Under the pieces are notes generated by a model that saw only the letters and a program-made list of their open reading frames with translations, made no database searches and had not been told where the DNA came from. Shown here in pieces: positions 42,230-50,790 of a stretch of 64,000 bases of DNA. This stretch comes from PALSA-610 sp038213435 (GTDB lineage Bacteria > Actinomycetota > Acidimicrobiia > IMCC26256 > PALSA-610). Numbering within the stretch: position 1 is the first letter of the stretch; each line of letters opens with the position of its first letter. The DNA is taken from assembly GCA_038213435.1 (NCBI GenBank), contig JBBQTI010000016.1, positions 10,673-74,672 on the forward strand, given 5' to 3'. Both the position numbers and the translations under genes were made by a program.

Positions 42230-43404
42230 CAGGCTCCCTCCGTGCCCAGAACGACGGTCCCCTGCGTCGACAGCCAGCCGCCACTGCCGTGCGCGACCGC
42301 GATCTCGGCCCCGGCCACCTGGCTGTCGCCGGCCTCGCCGCGGAGCTGCCGCGTCGCCTCGCACAACAAGAAGAGGCCGCGCATGCCGGGATGCGTGCAC
42401 GAGAGTCCCCCGCCGTCGGTGTTCGTCGGGAGCGCACCACCCAGCCGCAGGTTGCCGCCGTTGTCGGTGATGAACGCGCCGCCTTCGCCCTTCGGTGCGA
42501 ACCCGAGGTCTTCGAGCACCACGAGCACCGTGTAGGTGAAGGAGTCGTACATCGCGAACACGTCGACGTCGGTGGGCGTGATTCCGGCCTCGGCGAACGC
42601 CCGAGGGCCGCTCACGGCCGCGGCGGTACGCGTCATGTCGGGCATTGCCGCGATCGAGTGGTGCGTGGTGCCGCCGGCCCCGCCCCGCACGTACACCGGG
42701 CGATGCGGGAGGCTGCGCGCGCGTTCCTCGGTGGTCATGATCACACAACAGCCGCCATCGGAGATCACACAACAGTCGAGCTTGTGCAGCGGATCCGCCA
42801 CGAGTCTCGACGACATCACGTCAGCGACCGTGATCGGATCGCGATACATGGCGCGCGGGTTGCGCCCGGCGTGCTCCCGCGTCTGCACGGCGATCGATGC
42901 GAGCTGTTCCGGTTTTGTGCCGTACTCGTACATGTGCCGCTGTGCGGCCATCGCGTACGCGCCGACGAGCGTGAGCCCGGTCGGGAACTCGTACGCCATC
43001 GGGAGTGGGAGCGCCATCCCACCCCGGCCGCCACCACCGCCCCCACCGGTCCCCAGCGTTCGCCCCGACGCCGACAGCTGGTTGTTGCCGTAGACGATCG
43101 CGACCGTGTCGACATCGCCGTTCTGGATGGCGCGGTAGGCGTGCAGCGCGTGGAACTCGAAGCTGGATCCGCCCACGCTCGACGATTCGAGCCAGCGCGG
43201 CGCCAGGCCGAGGTACTCGGCGAGCGCGACCTCGTGCATGCCGCCGTAGCCGGCGCTCGCCAAGCCGCTGATGTCGTCCTTCTCCAGACCGGCATCGTCG
43301 AGTGCACGCCGGAACGATTGCGCTTCGAGCATCACCCCGCTCAGCTCCGGCGTCACCGGACCGTCCGACAGCCCGACCCCGACGATGCACACCCGTTGCT
43401 GCAC
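42229..43404 (-). CDS. Thiolase-like Ltp protein (acetyl-CoA acetyltransferase family)
   Basis: Thiolase-fold protein of 391 residues. VGGSSFEF replaces the catalytic-Cys segment, FAMYDSFTYTVLV holds the Tyr implicated in Ltp retro-aldolases, and LPTNTDGGGLSCTHPGMRG is the family signature. A Gly run (LGTGGGGGGGRGG, near 118) is an unusual flexible insertion. With its DUF35 partner downstream it should cleave a beta-hydroxy-acyl-CoA (aldolase) or a beta-ketoacyl-CoA. TAGCTT (43418-43413) lies 8 nt before the GTG. It is divergent from an amidohydrolase across 44 bp. Confidence 0.85.
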   Translation of the reverse strand: MQQRVCIVGVGLSDGPVTPELSGVMLEAQSFRRALDDAGLEKDDISGLASAGYGGMHEVALAEYLGLAPRWLESSSVGGSSFEFHALHAYRAIQNGDVDTVAIVYGNNQLSASGRTLGTGGGGGGGRGGMALPLPMAYEFPTGLTLVGAYAMAAQRHMYEYGTKPEQLASIAVQTREHAGRNPRAMYRDPITVADVMSSRLVADPLHKLDCCVISDGGCCVIMTTEERARSLPHRPVYVRGGAGGTTHHSIAAMPDMTRTAAAVSGPRAFAEAGITPTDVDVFAMYDSFTYTVLVVLEDLGFAPKGEGGAFITDNGGNLRLGGALPTNTDGGGLSCTHPGMRGLFLLCEATRQLRGEAGDSQVAGAEIAVAHGSGGWLSTQGTVVLGTEGA

Positions 43405-43448
43405 GAGCGGGGAAGCTAGCCCACGACGAGCGACGTAAACTTCGCTTC

Positions 43449-44726
43449 ATGCGCATGGACGACATGATCCTTGTCAGCGTCGACGATCACGTCGTGGAGC
43501 CGCCCGACGTGTTCGAGCACCACCTGCCGGCGAAGTACAAGGACATCGCGCCGCGGATCGAGCACATGCCCGACGGCTCCGACCGCTGGAGGTTCCTCGA
43601 CTTCGACATCCCGAACGTCGGGCTCAACGCGGTCGCCGGGCGCCCGCCCGAGGAATACGGCATGGATCCGACGAGCTTCGACGAGCTCCGGCCCGGAACC
43701 TACGACGTGAAACAGCGCGTTCTCGACATGTCGGCGAACGGCGTGCTGGGTTCGCTGAACTTCCCGTCGCTCCCCGGTTTCGCGGGGCGCCTCTTCGCGG
43801 CGCTCGACGACAAGGACGCGGCCCTCGCATTGTGCCGCGCATACAACGACTGGCACATCGAGGAGTGGTGCGGCGCCGCGCCCGACCGCCTGATCCCGCT
43901 CGCGATCCCGCCCATCTGGGACCCCGTTGCGCTGGCGGACGAGGTGCGCCGAGTCGAGAAGTCGGGCTGTCACGCGATCACGTTCCCGGAGAATCCGGTG
44001 CCCCTCGGCCTGCCCAGCCTGCATTCCGATCACTGGGACCCGTTCTGGCGCGCGTGCAACGACCTGGGGACGATCGTCAACATGCACATCGGTTCGTCGT
44101 CGAAGCTGGTCGTCACCGCGGAGGATGCACCCGTCGATGTGATGATCACGCTTTCACCGATGAACATCGTGCAGGCCGCGGCCGACCTCATCTTCTCGCC
44201 GGTGTTCAAGAAGTTCCCCAGCGTCACCGTCGCGCTCTCCGAGGGCGGGATCGGCTGGATCCCCTACTTCCTCGAGCGCGTCGACCACTCCTACACCGCA
44301 CACAAGGCGTGGACCTTCGCCGACTTCGGCGACAAGCTGCCGAGCCAGGTGTTCATGGAGCGGGTGATCCTCTGCTTCATCGAGGACGATTTCGGCGCTC
44401 GTCACGCGCGCGAGATCGGCACGAGCCGGATTTGCATCGAGACCGACTACCCGCACAGCGACGCGATCTGGCCCAACGCGCCGGAGCGGCTGATGCAGGG
44501 ATGGGCGCCGACCGATCTCTCCGACCACGAGATCGACGCGATGACCCATGAGAACGCGATGCGGTTCTTCCGCTTCGACCCGTTCTCCATCCGCCCGCGC
44601 GAGCAGTGCACGGTTGGCGCGCTGCGGGCGGAGGCGGCGGGCCACGACGTGTCGATCCAGTCGAAGGGCCGGCGGGTCGAGCACCACGAGCCGATGACGA
44701 TGGCCGGGTTCTCGCCGACCGCGTGA
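43449..44726 (+). CDS. Amidohydrolase (PF04909) family protein
   Basis: TIM-barrel metal-dependent hydrolase of 425 residues. VSVDDHVVEPPDVFEHH is the first metal-binding strand, IVNMHIGSSSK the barrel His, and ETDYPHSDAIWPN the last Asp. The subfamily is that of larger actinobacterial members often found in steroid/terpenoid clusters. TAAACT (43436-43441) lies 7 nt before the ATG, so a leaderless mRNA is expected. The stop overlaps the methyltransferase start (GTGA). Likely hydrolysis or decarboxylation of a CoA ester or ring intermediate; not specific. Confidence 0.86.
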   Translation: MRMDDMILVSVDDHVVEPPDVFEHHLPAKYKDIAPRIEHMPDGSDRWRFLDFDIPNVGLNAVAGRPPEEYGMDPTSFDELRPGTYDVKQRVLDMSANGVLGSLNFPSLPGFAGRLFAALDDKDAALALCRAYNDWHIEEWCGAAPDRLIPLAIPPIWDPVALADEVRRVEKSGCHAITFPENPVPLGLPSLHSDHWDPFWRACNDLGTIVNMHIGSSSKLVVTAEDAPVDVMITLSPMNIVQAAADLIFSPVFKKFPSVTVALSEGGIGWIPYFLERVDHSYTAHKAWTFADFGDKLPSQVFMERVILCFIEDDFGARHAREIGTSRICIETDYPHSDAIWPNAPERLMQGWAPTDLSDHEIDAMTHENAMRFFRFDPFSIRPREQCTVGALRAEAAGHDVSIQSKGRRVEHHEPMTMAGFSPTA

Positions 44727-45460
44727 GCTCACACGTTCGTCACAACCGCGCGTTCTGGGACGCGGACGCCGACAGCTATCAAGCCGCCCATGGCGATCAG
44801 CTCGCGCGTGCGCCATTGGCGTGGGGGGCGTATCGCGTCCCCGAATCGGAGCTGCAGGTGCTCGGTGACGTCGGGGGGCGACGCGTGCTCGAGCTCGGGT
44901 GCGGCGCCGCGCAATGGTCGGTCGCGCTCGCCGAGCGTGGCGCGCGCGTCATCGGCCTCGACGTCTCCCACGCGCAACTGCTGCACGCCCGCCGGTCGGC
45001 GGCGACCCTGCCCTTGGTGCACGCGAACGGCGAGCAGTTGCCGTTCTCGGACGAATGTTTCGATATCGTGTTCTGCGACCATGGAGCGTTGAGCTTCTGC
45101 GATCCCGACGTCGGCGTGCCCGAATGCGCACGCGTGTTGCGCTCGGGTGGGCTGCTCGCGTTCTGTTGCACCCACCCCATGCTGTATCTCACCTGGGACG
45201 ACGCGCGGGAGCAACAGACACGCAAGCTGCACATCGACTACGCCCAGCTCGGCCAGATGGCGCTCGACGAGGGCACGATCGACTGGGTCCTCCCTCCCGG
45301 CGCCTGGATCACCGTGCTACGCGCCAACGGCTTCGAGGTCGAGGGTCTTCTCGAGCTGTGTGCGCGCGAGGGCGCATCGACGACCTACGTCGAGTTCGCT
45401 CCGCCCAAGTGGGCGAGGCGCTGGCCGGCCGAGTGGCTCTGGACGGCACGCCGACGCTGA
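44723..45460 (+). CDS. SAM-dependent methyltransferase
   Basis: A 245-residue class I methyltransferase. HNRAFWDADADSYQAAHG opens the protein, motif I is VLELGCGAAQWS, then GLDVSHAQL, ANGEQLPFSDECFDIVF and the post-I ARVLRSGGLLAF. A Trp/Pro-rich tail (EFAPPKWARRWPAEW) ends it. Coupled to the amidohydrolase by a GTGA overlap. The substrate is unknown; a carboxyl or hydroxyl of the pathway intermediate is conceivable. Confidence 0.86.
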   Translation: MSSHVRHNRAFWDADADSYQAAHGDQLARAPLAWGAYRVPESELQVLGDVGGRRVLELGCGAAQWSVALAERGARVIGLDVSHAQLLHARRSAATLPLVHANGEQLPFSDECFDIVFCDHGALSFCDPDVGVPECARVLRSGGLLAFCCTHPMLYLTWDDAREQQTRKLHIDYAQLGQMALDEGTIDWVLPPGAWITVLRANGFEVEGLLELCAREGASTTYVEFAPPKWARRWPAEWLWTARRR

Positions 45461-45523
45461 GTCGTGGGACGCGCACCAGGGGCCGCGGCTTCTACGCGTC
45501 CCGCCGCGCGTAGCGTTCGGTGA

Positions 45524-46987
45524 ATGCGTTTACGAACGGCTCGGCACCTCGGAATCCTCGCCATCGTTGTCGCCGCCACTTCGGCCGGTTGCTCATCGAG
45601 CGGATCGTCCCGGGCGGAACCATCCACGAGCACGTCGACCCCACCGACGACGGCGACCCACCGGATCCAGCCGGGAATCGAGAAGATCAAGCACATCGTG
45701 ATCATCATGCAGGAGAACCGGTCGTTCGACTCGTACTTCGGCACGTACCCGGGCGCGGACGGAATTCCGTCGAAGAACGGACGGTTCACAGTGTGCCTGC
45801 CGCGTCCGTCGGGCGGGTGCGACGCACCGTTCCACGACTCGTTCGACTCCAACAGCGGCGCGGGCCACGGCCATTCCGACGCGATCGCAGATATCCACGG
45901 CGGTCGGATGGACGGCTTCGTCCGGCAGGCGGCGTCCAGCCGGCGTGGCTGTCTCGCCGCCCAAGACCCCGCGTGCGCGCACGGCCTCGAGTCCGACGTG
46001 ATGGGATATCACGACGCCCGCGAGATCCCGAACTACTGGAAGTACGCGAAGGATTTCGTCCTCAACGACCGCATGTTCGAGCCGGTCACCTCGTGGAGCC
46101 TGCCGCAGCACCTCTACATGGTCTCGGCGTGGTCGGCACGGTGCGCATCGCGCTTGCCGTCGAGCTGTCGCAACGACATCAGCGGGCCGTATTCGCTCAA
46201 GGAGCAACAGCGCTTCGTGGATCGCGCGATCGCCACCGGGAGCGCGCCTGTACACGACGCGTGGACCGACGTCACCTATCTCCTCCACAAGCAGCACGTG
46301 AGTTGGGGCTACTACGTCGAAACCGGGAAGGAGCCCGACTGCGCCGACGACTCCGCGACGTGCACGGCGCCGCCGCAGGACTACAAGACCCCTGGCATCT
46401 GGAACCCGCTTCCTTTGTTCAGCGACGTCCAAAAGAACGGACAGCTCAAGAACGTGCAACCGGTGGAGTCCTTCCGGTCCGCGGCCAAGGCCGGGAAGCT
46501 GCCGGCCGTGTCGTGGATCACTCCCGCCCAGGTCCACTCCGAACATCCGCCCGCCGGCGTCCACGCCGGGCAGGCGTGGGTCACCAATCTCGTCAACGAC
46601 GTGATGCGAGGACCTGACTGGAGCTCAACGGCGATCTTCGTGTCGTGGGACGACTGGGGCGGCTTCTACGACCACGTTGCGCCTCCGAAGGTCGACGGGA
46701 ACGGCTACGGCATCCGCGTACCCGGCCTCGTGATCTCGCCCTATGCCAAGCGCGGATACATCGATCATCAGACGCTGAGTCACGACGCGTACTTGAAGTT
46801 CATCGAGGACGTGTTCCTCAACGGCCAACGACTCGACCCGGCGACCGACGGTCGACCCGACCCCCGGCCCCTGGTACGCGAGAACGCACCACAACTCGGC
46901 GACCTGGCGAACGACTTCGACTTCAACCAATCCCCGCGCGCACCCGAAATCCTGTCGCCGAATCCGCCACCCGGACCCGCCTCGTAG
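45524..46987 (+). CDS. Secreted phospholipase C/acid phosphatase-like phosphoesterase (PF04185)
   Basis: A 487-residue exported enzyme. Residues 1-24 form a signal peptide ending in TSAGC, a weak lipobox, then a Ser/Thr linker. The phosphoesterase domain starts at IKHIVIIMQENRSFDSYFG, the metal-binding landmark, and continues with PNYWKYAKDFVLNDRMFEP, SWITPAQVHSEHP and FVSWDDWGGFYDHVAPP. It belongs with actinobacterial phospholipase C/acid phosphatases that release phosphate or diacylglycerol outside the cell. TAGCGT (45511-45516) lies 7 nt before the ATG (leaderless). Monocistronic, convergent with the ligase at 47027. Confidence 0.9.
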   Translation: MRLRTARHLGILAIVVAATSAGCSSSGSSRAEPSTSTSTPPTTATHRIQPGIEKIKHIVIIMQENRSFDSYFGTYPGADGIPSKNGRFTVCLPRPSGGCDAPFHDSFDSNSGAGHGHSDAIADIHGGRMDGFVRQAASSRRGCLAAQDPACAHGLESDVMGYHDAREIPNYWKYAKDFVLNDRMFEPVTSWSLPQHLYMVSAWSARCASRLPSSCRNDISGPYSLKEQQRFVDRAIATGSAPVHDAWTDVTYLLHKQHVSWGYYVETGKEPDCADDSATCTAPPQDYKTPGIWNPLPLFSDVQKNGQLKNVQPVESFRSAAKAGKLPAVSWITPAQVHSEHPPAGVHAGQAWVTNLVNDVMRGPDWSSTAIFVSWDDWGGFYDHVAPPKVDGNGYGIRVPGLVISPYAKRGYIDHQTLSHDAYLKFIEDVFLNGQRLDPATDGRPDPRPLVRENAPQLGDLANDFDFNQSPRAPEILSPNPPPGPAS

Positions 46988-47000
46988 GAGCATCGATCGC

Positions 47001-47015
47001 GAGGCGACGCGCCTC
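47001..47015. terminator. Short hairpin between convergent genes
   Basis: GAGGCG-acg-CGCCTC, a perfect 6-bp stem in the 39-bp gap between the phosphoesterase (ends 46987) and the ligase (ends 47027). No U-tract. A weak bidirectional terminator at best. Confidence 0.3.
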
Positions 47016-47026
47016 CCTCGGGGTTC

Positions 47027-48646
47027 TCAGCGGCGCTCGAAGGTGACCCCGGCCGCCTCGCGGTCCCAGGTGTGCTTCGTGACACCCTCGTCCCGAAGCT
47101 GGTACTTGAGCACCCGCCCGACGGGGTTGCGGGGGAGATCGGCGCGGAACTCGATGTAGCGCGGGATGGCAAAGAAGGGCACGCGGTCGGCGATCCAGCG
47201 GCACAGCTCCTCCTCGCCGACGCTCGAGTCCTCCTGCAGCACCGCGGTGACTTTGACGTCGTCCTCACCGAGCGGGCTGGGGACCGCGTGCACAGCCACG
47301 TCCTTGATCACGGCGTGGCCGTACAACACCTTTTCCATCTCGAAACTCGAGATGTTCTCGCCCCGGCGACGCAGCGCGTCCTTCTTGCGGTCGACGAAGT
47401 AGATGTAGCCCTCGTCGTCGATGCGCCCGAGGTCGCCGGTGTGGAACCACAGGTTGCGGTTCGCCTCGACAGTGGCATCGGGCCGGTTCCAGTACCCCGC
47501 GAACATCAGGTTCGGACCGGTCGGCCGGCAGACGATCTCGCCGACCGCATCGGGCGCGACCTCGACGTCGTCGTCGTCGACGAGCCGGACTTCGAACTCG
47601 TGCCGGTTCGGCTTGCCCGAGGCGCCGGGCTTGTTCGGCTCGCCCGCATCGAGCATGGAGATCAAGGAGGCCTCGGTCAGGCCGTAGCCGGCGCTGAACG
47701 TCTTGCAGCCGAAGCGCTGCTGCCACAGACGATCGGTGTCGGGAGGCATGGGAGCGGCCGCGCACAGGCGCAGCTTGTGACCCTGCTGGTCTGGGTGGTC
47801 TTCCGCGTTCGCGATCAGGATCGCCGGAGAGCCGAGCATGCTCACCATCGTGGCGCCCGTGCGCGTGACCTCGGGCCAGAAATTGCTCACCGAGAAGCGG
47901 CGCTCGATCGCCGAATGCCCGCCGACCAGCAACGTGCCGACGACGCACACCGAGATCGCGTTGAAATGGAACAGGGGCAGCGGCGTGAGAACGACATCGT
48001 CGGCGCGCCGCCGCCACGCTCGCGCGATTTGATCGGCCAGGCTCACGATGTAGTTGTGCGGGAGCATGCAGCCCTTCGACGGGCCGGTCGTTCCCGCGGT
48101 GTAGATGAAGCACGCGAGCTCGCTCGGGCCCACGGTGACGTCGGCGACGGGCGCGTCGCTCCCCGCCGAGAGCGCGTCCTGCCAGGAAATCGCGGGACGG
48201 GCGTCGATGACCGCGTCGGGCGGATCGACCGTGATGCAGTGCGTGAGTGCCGGCGTCGTGTCGTCGCTCACGACCTCGACCGCACGCGACGCGAAATCGC
48301 CCTGGACGACGAACACCTTGGCGCCCGAGTCGGCGAGCTGATGGCGGAGGAATTCGCCTTTGTACGCGGTGTTGATGGGCACCTGCACCGCGCCCAGCTT
48401 GAGCGCCGCGAAGAAGCTGATGACCTGCTCGGCGCGATTGTCGAGCAGGGTCGCGACGCGATCGCCGTGCTGGACGCCGAGCTCTCTCAAGGTGCGCGCG
48501 AGGTGGTTCGATTCCCGGTCCATCTCGCGTGCACTGAGCTTCACGCTGTCGCCCGCGCCACTGGAGAAGTCGAGGTACGGACCGTCGGGGTCGGAGGCGA
48601 GGCGCTCCGCGAGCGCTACGAGAACGGTGGTCTGCGGCCGCGTCAT
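47027..48646 (-). CDS. AMP-dependent acyl-CoA ligase (CaiC-like)
   Basis: ANL-family ligase of 539 residues, closest in pattern to carnitine/crotonobetaine-CoA ligases. CFIYTAGTTGPSKGCMLPH (phosphate loop), SAGYGLTEASL, NLWFHTGDLGRIDDEGY, RKKDALRRRGENISSFEM (CaiC-like hinge) and NPVGRVLKYQL with the late Lys. ATG at 48646 follows TATCGT (48659-48654) by 7 nt, suggesting a leaderless mRNA separate from the two FadE genes upstream on the same strand (23 bp away), although read-through is possible. Together they would give acid to acyl-CoA to enoyl-CoA. Confidence 0.9.
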   Translation of the reverse strand: MTRPQTTVLVALAERLASDPDGPYLDFSSGAGDSVKLSAREMDRESNHLARTLRELGVQHGDRVATLLDNRAEQVISFFAALKLGAVQVPINTAYKGEFLRHQLADSGAKVFVVQGDFASRAVEVVSDDTTPALTHCITVDPPDAVIDARPAISWQDALSAGSDAPVADVTVGPSELACFIYTAGTTGPSKGCMLPHNYIVSLADQIARAWRRRADDVVLTPLPLFHFNAISVCVVGTLLVGGHSAIERRFSVSNFWPEVTRTGATMVSMLGSPAILIANAEDHPDQQGHKLRLCAAAPMPPDTDRLWQQRFGCKTFSAGYGLTEASLISMLDAGEPNKPGASGKPNRHEFEVRLVDDDDVEVAPDAVGEIVCRPTGPNLMFAGYWNRPDATVEANRNLWFHTGDLGRIDDEGYIYFVDRKKDALRRRGENISSFEMEKVLYGHAVIKDVAVHAVPSPLGEDDVKVTAVLQEDSSVGEEELCRWIADRVPFFAIPRYIEFRADLPRNPVGRVLKYQLRDEGVTKHTWDREAAGVTFERR

Positions 48647-48669
48647 GGACGTGACGATAGCGTCAGGTT

Positions 48670-49587
48670 CTACGGAAGGCGCCGGTCTCCGGCGAGCGAG
48701 TGGACGAGCTCGGCGTTGCGGTCGCCGCTCTCGAAGTGGGTCTCGAGTACCCACGCCCGCTTCAGGTACAGGTGCACGTCGACCTCCCACGTGAAGCCCA
48801 TGCCGCCGAACACTTGGGTCGCCGCCTTGCCGTTTGCGATCGCCGCGTCACCGGCGACGACCTTCGCGCCGTGGACGAGCCGGCGTCTCGTGTTCGGATC
48901 CGACTCCTCGTCGAGAGCCGCGCCCGCGCTGTAGGCGGCGGCGCGCGCCACCTCGGTACGCGTGAGCATGTCGGCGAGCATGTGCTTGATCGCCTGGAAC
49001 CCACCAATGGGCCGGTCGAACTGAACGCGCTCCTTCGCGTACTCGACTGCGAGCTCGGTCAGCCGGTCGGCGAGGCCGAGCTGGAATGCGGCGGTGACGG
49101 TCGCGCCCGCGAGATCCCAGGGGATGCGACCCACGTCGGCGGGTATTCCCTCAGGCAGCTCCGCCACCCGGGCCACCGGCGTGCACGGATCGAGCGGCCA
49201 CGGCGAACGATCGGCCTCGACCGCGCTCGGGTCGATCAGAAGCAACGTGCCTCCGGATACGACCACTATCACGTCGAGCTGATCGAGATGCTCGATCCAG
49301 ACCGGGCGCGACCAGAACGCGACGCCCGCGACACGTCCGTCGCCCAGCAACAGCGATGGAACGAGGGGCCCGGGCACGCAGAACCGGCCGAGCTGTTCGA
49401 AGACGACGACGCAGTCGGCCCACGAGAACCCGTCGGCGCGCAACGAGAACACTCCCGCTCCGGCCAACTCGTCGAACAGTGCCCGGTCGAAGCCGGCGCG
49501 CACGCGCTCGATCGGCACGCGCGCCGCGAGCATCGACGCAATACCGTCGCGCAGCGCGACCTGGTCGTCGGAGAGATCGAGGTCCAC
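48670..49587 (-). CDS. Short acyl-CoA dehydrogenase (FadE partner subunit)
   Basis: A 305-residue member of the acyl-CoA dehydrogenase family, about 75 residues shorter than usual. MDLDLSDDQVALRDGI and FEQLGRFCVPGPL form a compressed N-terminal domain, the middle beta-domain is reduced, and the C-terminal helices are intact (VQFDRPIGGFQAIKHMLAD, FGGMGFTWEVDVHLYLKR). Such truncated FadEs form alpha2-beta2 complexes with a full-length partner in actinobacterial steroid degradation. The partner is evident: the gene's start (TAGTG) overlaps the stop of the FadE at 49587-50735. Confidence 0.85.
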   Translation of the reverse strand: MDLDLSDDQVALRDGIASMLAARVPIERVRAGFDRALFDELAGAGVFSLRADGFSWADCVVVFEQLGRFCVPGPLVPSLLLGDGRVAGVAFWSRPVWIEHLDQLDVIVVVSGGTLLLIDPSAVEADRSPWPLDPCTPVARVAELPEGIPADVGRIPWDLAGATVTAAFQLGLADRLTELAVEYAKERVQFDRPIGGFQAIKHMLADMLTRTEVARAAAYSAGAALDEESDPNTRRRLVHGAKVVAGDAAIANGKAATQVFGGMGFTWEVDVHLYLKRAWVLETHFESGDRNAELVHSLAGDRRLP

Positions 49588-50735
49588 TACCGCGGCTCCC
49601 GGGGCAGGCCGAGCACGCGCTCACCGATGATGTTGCGCTGGATCTGCGATGACCCCGCCGCGATCGTGAGCGCCAGCGTGCGCAACCGCTCCTCGACGTA
49701 TTCGTTGTCGTCGACGTGCAACGCGTCCCGGTACAGCGCCCGCATACACACCTCACCGAAGCGCTGACGTGCTTCGGAGTACGCGAGCTTCATCACCATC
49801 GCTCCCGGCCCGGGCACGTCGCGCGCCGACTGCGACACGTTGCGCTTCGTGAGCGCCCACAACGCGTCGAGCTCCGCGATACACCGGCCCAGATCGACCT
49901 CGGTGTTACGGCTGATCGCGTCGATCGGCCGCAACGACGCGAGATCCTCGGCCAGGCGTATGGAATCGACGAGCTCGCTCACGAACGCGGTGCCGCGCTC
50001 GTACTTCAAGGTCACATTGGTGACGCGCCATCCGTCGTTCTCGGCGCCGACCCGGTTCGCGACCGGCACGCGCACGTCGGTGAGGAAGACCTCCGCGAAT
50101 TCGGAGCTCCCGAGCACCGTCTTGAGGGGCCGCACCTCGATGCCGGGCAGGTCCATCGGGAGAATGAGCCACGAGATGCCACGGTTCTTCGGCACGTCGG
50201 GATCGGTGCGCACGAGGAACTCGCCGACGTCGGCGATCTGGCCGAACGAGCACCAGATCTTCTGGCCGTTCAGCACGTAGTCGTCGCCGTCGCGATCGGC
50301 GCGCGTGCGCAGCGACGCGAGGTCGGAGCCGGCACCGGGCTCCGAGAACCCTTGGCACCACACCTCGTCGCCGCACAGGATCCGCGGCAGGTGGGCGGCC
50401 TTCTGCTCGTCGGTTCCCTCTTCGATGAGTGTCGGCCCGGCGTGCAGGGTCCCCACGAAGTTGACGCCGACGTACGGTGCCCGGGCGCGTGCCGTCTCCT
50501 CGTAGAAGATCAGCTGCTCGGTCGGAGAAGCGCCGCGGCCGCCGTACTCCTTGGGCCAATGCAGACCGGCGTAACCGGCGTCGAAGAGACGTCGCTGCCA
50601 GTCGGTGTCCCACGTGCGTCGTTCGGTCCACGCGTCGCGCGGCGGCTGCGGCGCGAGCGTCGGCAGTACCACGTCGAGCCACGCGTGCAGCTCGGCACGA
50701 AACGATTCGTCGGCGTCCGAGTAGCGCAGCTCCAC
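49587..50735 (-). CDS. Acyl-CoA dehydrogenase (FadE, full-length partner)
   Basis: A 382-residue FAD-dependent acyl-CoA dehydrogenase. WCQGFSEPGAGSDLASL and LNGQKIWCSFGQIADVGEF form the flavin/substrate site; the C-terminal RFGEVCMRALY and SSQIQRNIIGERVLGLP contact FAD across the dimer. A heteromer with the short FadE encoded right after it (one shared base, TAGTG) is likely. GTG start at 50735; TAGACT (50750-50745) lies 9 nt upstream. A bulky CoA ester such as a steroid side-chain acid is a plausible substrate. Confidence 0.9.
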   Translation of the reverse strand: MELRYSDADESFRAELHAWLDVVLPTLAPQPPRDAWTERRTWDTDWQRRLFDAGYAGLHWPKEYGGRGASPTEQLIFYEETARARAPYVGVNFVGTLHAGPTLIEEGTDEQKAAHLPRILCGDEVWCQGFSEPGAGSDLASLRTRADRDGDDYVLNGQKIWCSFGQIADVGEFLVRTDPDVPKNRGISWLILPMDLPGIEVRPLKTVLGSSEFAEVFLTDVRVPVANRVGAENDGWRVTNVTLKYERGTAFVSELVDSIRLAEDLASLRPIDAISRNTEVDLGRCIAELDALWALTKRNVSQSARDVPGPGAMVMKLAYSEARQRFGEVCMRALYRDALHVDDNEYVEERLRTLALTIAAGSSQIQRNIIGERVLGLPREPR

Positions 50736-50790
50736 GAAGCGGGCAGTCTACGAGCGCGGGGTCTCCACGATCGCTTCGACGAACGCGCGA

